A stretch of 53,540 nucleotides of DNA from Bacillota bacterium (GTDB lineage Bacteria; Bacillota_I; Bacilli_A; RF39; UBA660): positions 1 to 53,540 of the forward strand of contig QAMK01000023.1 in assembly GCA_003149915.1 (NCBI GenBank), given 5' to 3'. Within the stretch, counting starts at the first letter, position 1. The number at the start of each line of letters is the position of its first letter. Shown here one piece after another: positions 50,758 through 53,540 of this stretch. Below the pieces are notes generated by a model. It saw nothing but the letters and a program-made list of their open reading frames with translations. It was not told the origin of the DNA and searched no databases. The position numbers and the translations under genes are program-made.

Positions 50758-51088
50758 CCTTCAATTCCTCCTTTAATACTTCAACATATTTATCTGAACC
50801 CTCCCAAACAATAACTGAATATAAATTGTTTATATCTTTTAATTCATTAATAATATAGATAGCTATATTTTCAATTGTAGCTCTAGTTTTTATTACATCA
50901 TCTATATATATTTTATCCAGTTTACTTATAACTGAATCAATTTTTGGAGTAATTTCATGAAAATCTATATTTCCTACCATATTGTTAACTAATTGATCTA
51001 CAAAATTAATTTCAATTCTAAATGTGTGCCCATGAATATGTTTTCCATGAGCAGAATCAATATTCCTAATTATGCAAAGTCTTGCCAT
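50747..51088 (-). CDS. Divergent 6-pyruvoyltetrahydropterin synthase / QueD-like protein
   Basis: 113 residues with the PTPS (T-fold) pattern: zinc ligands in DSAHGKHIHGHTFRIEI, then GNIDFHEI and the KTRATIENIAIYI helix matching the usual 'PTxENxA'. The loop between the first His and HGH is very short, so the catalytic Cys of this family is missing, and the usual LDH reads LDK. It may therefore be a different enzyme of the T-fold group, or inactive. It is translated between the deaminase pseudogene and the hydrolase. Confidence 0.75.
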   Translation of the reverse strand: MARLCIIRNIDSAHGKHIHGHTFRIEINFVDQLVNNMVGNIDFHEITPKIDSVISKLDKIYIDDVIKTRATIENIAIYIINELKDINNLYSVIVWEGSDKYVEVLKEELKGEK

Positions 51089-51094
51089 CTTTAT

Positions 51095-51448
51095 TCACTT
51101 CTTTCTTTTAATACCTCGATAACTTTATTATTGTATAGTTTTACTATTTTTAATTTCTTCTTAAAATATTTTACCAATTTATTCATAAAGTATTGATCTC
51201 ATACACATCATACAAGGCTTACAAGATACATATATAGTTGCACCCTTTAAATCACCATATAAATTCTTATTTTTAGAAGCACTTTATATTGCTTCTAATT
51301 CTGCGTGTGAATACATACTTGTTTCCATTAAAGTTTTATCATCACTTCTGCCAATAATTTTATTATCTTTAACTACAATAGCACCATAGGGATATTTGGC
51401 ATTTTTACTAATTTCAATTGCTATATCTATATACTTTTCATCAGTCAT
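51095..51448 (-). pseudogene. Broken cytidine/deoxycytidylate deaminase-family gene
   Basis: AAGGAGG and ATG at 51448 open a frame that reads MTDEKYIDIAIEISKNAKYP with a zinc site SHAELEAI, then TAA. The same frame continues to IYVSCKPCMMCMRSILYE (the PCxxC zinc motif) and then meets more TAA codons. Near 51200 the coding signal moves to another frame (KLVKYFKKKLKIVKLYNNKV...) that ends a few bases past 51095. One nonsense and one frameshift change thus disable a CDA-fold deaminase. It sits in the island operon between the HD and PTPS-like genes. Confidence 0.75.
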
Positions 51449-51460
51449 AATTGCACCTCC

Positions 51461-52090
51461 TTATATTTCATTTTCTTTCAAATACTCAATTATTTCTATA
51501 AAGTTTTTATCATCTTCATACTTATTTCTATCAAATTCAATCCAAGCATTAGAGATACTTTTTTCACTATCTAATACCTTTCTAACACTAGGATTATTTA
51601 TAATTGGATTATTAGGCTGATTTTTTAAATCAAAACATCCTTCTTGGTCATATAATTTCATTTGAATATCACATTCTAATTTATCGCAATGATAAGCAAA
51701 TAATGCTTCATCAGTTTTTCTTTCATTATATTCATCTAATAATGCTGAAATTTCATCTTTTCCAAGAAAATCTTTCAAAATATAATTGGTTGCTTCTTTT
51801 CCTTTAATTAATTTTTCTTCTCGTGTTGTTTCATAAAATGCTAAATCACCAATTTCAATTTCTTCTAGTTCATGAACTGCCAACATGAAAATAATTTTCA
51901 TAATATCTAATTTATAGCCAAACTGATAATAAATAGATAATGCTAGCATTTGAACTCCATAAATATGTTCTGCAACACTTTCTATTCTCTCTCTTTTGGC
52001 ATTCCAGACTTTAGGACCTGTCCTAATTGTATCTTTTAATTTAGTACATAATTTATAATACTTAATTGCGTTTTTAATTGTATTATTCAT
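51461..52090 (-). CDS. YfbR-like HD-domain phosphohydrolase
   Basis: 209 residues. The HD motif is in RIESVAEHIYGVQMLALSIY and MLAVHELEEIEIGDLAFYE, where the second motif is HE instead of HD, followed by FAYHCDKLECDIQMKLY with a conserved Asp. Relatives act as 5'-deoxynucleotidases or nucleotide pyrophosphohydrolases. The HE variation may alter metal binding. It follows the DUF6414-like gene by 29 nt in the island operon. Confidence 0.8.
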   Translation of the reverse strand: MNNTIKNAIKYYKLCTKLKDTIRTGPKVWNAKRERIESVAEHIYGVQMLALSIYYQFGYKLDIMKIIFMLAVHELEEIEIGDLAFYETTREEKLIKGKEATNYILKDFLGKDEISALLDEYNERKTDEALFAYHCDKLECDIQMKLYDQEGCFDLKNQPNNPIINNPSVRKVLDSEKSISNAWIEFDRNKYEDDKNFIEIIEYLKENEI

Positions 52091-52119
52091 ACCTAATTCA
52101 TCCCTTTCTTATATAAAAT

Positions 52120-52992
52120 TTAATAATACATTGCTAATGGATGTATTACATAGACTTTTGTCTTATCTTTATATAATTTTAATAATACTTGATTAACAAA
52201 TTTATATATTTCAGAAAAATCATTTTGATTTTGTATTAGGTCATTGTCTTCACTAATTATATTTGTTACATAACCTATGATATCAATTTTCCCACAATAC
52301 TTAAAAGCGACATTCTTAGGATTATCTCTAAAATTATTATCATTAAGAACTATTAAACATTCCTTTGTCATTATAAATCTAGTATAAGGTAGTGTGTTTT
52401 TCGCAACATCTATTATTTCTACTAAGTTTTTTCTTTCCTCATCAGCAGATTTTATTTTTTCTTCTAATTCCTTTAATTTTAATTTTACTTGCATATCTTG
52501 TTTTTGTTGACTTGTCAAAGAATCCTTAAAAGCCTTTATTTCATTCTTTTGTTGTTTAATTGAAAATGTATATGCACCTTTTTCAGAAAAAAGTTTTTCA
52601 AAGTAATCAAAGTCAAAAAAAGTAACATTTTCATTTAAAGATATAATGTCTCCAATTGTAAAATCATCAGTTTTTATAATATTCTCTTTTTTAAAATAAT
52701 TATATACTTTATCAAATGCATAATCACTCATAACTTTTTCTTCAAGTGATTTTACCAATTTAGTAGCAATTTGCTTTTCTGTTTCTCCAGTAGTTATATC
52801 TTCTTGAATTTCTGCACCAATACCAGCTAATTTTGCTCCTATATCTGAATTAATTGTTTTCTTATTTTCAAGAGTTTTACTTTCTTCATTACTAATTTCA
52901 ATCTCGTTAGATGATGAAATTGAAATTCCTGCAGTAATTTGTGCTAGATATGATTCAATTCCATCTTTATCATAATAAATGAACCTTCTCAT
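52120..52992 (-). CDS. DUF6414-like protein, first gene of the island operon
   Basis: 290 residues. It begins RRFIYYDKDGIESYLAQI, the start typical of DUF6414 proteins, followed by a Glu/Lys-rich region with a Gly/Ala segment (IGAKLAGIGAEIQ). There are helical parts at ~85-110 and ~165-205 (coiled coil, KLKELEEKIKSADEERKN), and a beta-rich C-terminus. Function is unknown. GGAGG 7 nt before the ATG and TGATATAAT at 53040-53033 mark the operon promoter. Confidence 0.7.
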   Translation of the reverse strand: MRRFIYYDKDGIESYLAQITAGISISSSNEIEISNEESKTLENKKTINSDIGAKLAGIGAEIQEDITTGETEKQIATKLVKSLEEKVMSDYAFDKVYNYFKKENIIKTDDFTIGDIISLNENVTFFDFDYFEKLFSEKGAYTFSIKQQKNEIKAFKDSLTSQQKQDMQVKLKLKELEEKIKSADEERKNLVEIIDVAKNTLPYTRFIMTKECLIVLNDNNFRDNPKNVAFKYCGKIDIIGYVTNIISEDNDLIQNQNDFSEIYKFVNQVLLKLYKDKTKVYVIHPLAMYY

Positions 52993-53032
52993 GCATTAAC
53001 CTCCCTCATAATAGTTGAAATTTCCTAATAAA

Positions 53033-53040
53033 ATTATATC
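53033..53040 (-). promoter_or_regulatory. Extended -10 of the island operon
   Basis: Minus strand TGATATAAT; the -35 is weak. Confidence 0.5.
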
Positions 53041-53160
53041 AAAATTAAGCATAAATATCTATACTACCACTTGAAATAATCATCATATCTGCTATAATTT
53101 AATTATCAGTTGATTTAATCAACCTTGGGAGTCATATATTTCGTATACGTGTATAGTTAT

Positions 53161-53189
53161 CGCTCCATTTGAATACAACTTACGGACTA
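53161..53189 (+). repeat. Right attachment-site repeat
   Basis: Exact 29-base copy of 50051-50079, followed by the related terminator-like AAAAGTTCGTAAGTTTTTATTTTAT. The sequence before it (53100-53160) is not a tRNA. Confidence 0.85.
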
Positions 53190-53265
53190 TAAAAAGTTCG
53201 TAAGTTTTTATTTTATATAAATATTAAACTTTAATGTTCTCTTTCTAGGAAGGAGGACATTTTTT

Positions 53266-53540
53266 ATGCTTGAATTTAAAATTTCAGAAGAATTTAAACC
53301 TAATCCCAAAATAACAGAACTTATTAAAAACTACACTTACAAAACTAAAAAAGGAAAAATTAAAATTCTTCTACATACTAATTTACAAATTATTGAACCA
53401 ACTGAATATCTAATTACCCATCCTATTACTCTTACTATACTTGAATACAAAGTAAATGAAATTAGTAATAAACCATTTTACATTAAAGAACATAAAGCAA
53501 AATATAACTTAAAAGAAATAGAAAATATTATAAAAAAATA
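53266..53540 (+). CDS. Partial unknown gene of a second element, runs off the window
   Basis: AAGGAGG at 53249-53255 is followed by ATG at 53266, and the frame is open for 91 codons to the window end. The product begins MLEFKISEEFKPNPKITELI and is Lys/Ile-rich. No domain is recognisable from this part. Its position just after the right attachment repeat suggests that it belongs to another integrated element, and an early position of that kind could be occupied by an integrase or excisionase, but this cannot be decided here. Confidence 0.55.
   Translation, partial: MLEFKISEEFKPNPKITELIKNYTYKTKKGKIKILLHTNLQIIEPTEYLITHPITLTILEYKVNEISNKPFYIKEHKAKYNLKEIENIIKK

Larger units (their letters stand above)
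50080..53160 (-). mobile_element. tRNA-Gly integrated genomic island without a visible integrase
   Basis: A 3.1 kb segment lies between the two attachment repeats. It is visibly more A+T-rich than the flanking core genes. It carries five genes on the minus strand in one operon: DUF6414-like protein, HD hydrolase, deaminase pseudogene, PTPS-like protein, alpha/beta hydrolase. No recombinase or replication gene is inside, so it is either a remnant or depends on a helper. The element type is an inference from the repeats. Confidence 0.75.

Noticed and set aside
51095..51448. TAA codons recoded to Gln in the deaminase frame
   Set aside because: The frame reads well across the first TAA, but neighbouring genes in the same operon use CAA for Gln and end with TAA, and the downstream part needs a frameshift as well. 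A pseudogene explains all of it.

Overview
The window is A+T-rich Firmicutes DNA. TGA is used as a stop (for example at 23646 and 6246), so this is the standard bacterial code, not the Mycoplasma code. Gene order closely follows Bacillus subtilis: a SPOR protein-radC-mreC-mreD-spoIVFA-spoIVFB block, a lon-(two unknowns)-spoVID-ysxE-HD-valS block, tig next to lon, and ireB-ruvX-DUF1292-mltG-trmR-trhP1-trhP2-dgt-greA. Together with reduced blocks (no mreB, no minCD) and many pilin-like and Ig-like surface proteins, this suggests an uncultured gut-type member of the Bacilli (Erysipelotrichales/RF39-like). The sporulation-associated genes suggest a spore former or a recent descendant of one. The lineage is an inference.

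Layout. 1-912: 3' part of an IS3-family transposase. 953-8151: HerA/DUF87 ATPase, an acidic-tailed membrane protein, and the radC-mreCD-spoIVFAB operon, in which spoIVFB seems to start at a rare ATT codon. 8199-14523: small membrane and PH proteins, a 1479-residue secreted Ig-repeat protein whose last domain is cut off by one in-frame TAA, and signal peptidase I. 14600-17300: four copies of a previously unlisted small cassette. Each encodes a 27-31 residue hydrophobic peptide and has a convergent antisense promoter downstream; the three more complete copies also have a sequestered Shine-Dalgarno and complementary 5' and 3' ends. This resembles a par/Fst-style type I toxin-antitoxin array, interrupted by an IS30 element. 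17300-20902: T-box-controlled HD phosphohydrolase and valS. 20918-36036: spore-coat morphogenesis genes, lon, a glycine-rich pilin-like protein, tig, greA, dgt, the mo5U34 tRNA modification genes, mltG, ruvX and ireB. 36106-46072: a frameshifted prepilin, gluP, rluD, lspA, typA, several anchored surface proteins and a 636-residue pilin-like protein. 46307-49955: T-box-controlled argS followed by a VanZ-RDD membrane protein.

49983-53540: a tRNA-Gly(GCC) gene whose 3' end and terminator are duplicated at 53161. The repeats bracket a 3.1 kb very A+T-rich island with one operon (DUF6414-like protein, HD phosphohydrolase, broken deaminase, divergent PTPS/QueD-like protein, RBBP9-like hydrolase) and no integrase. 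A second, partly visible element appears to start after the right-hand repeat.

The strongest new system is the small-peptide array at 14600-17300. Its RNA architecture is read directly from the sequence; the toxin-antitoxin function is an inference.
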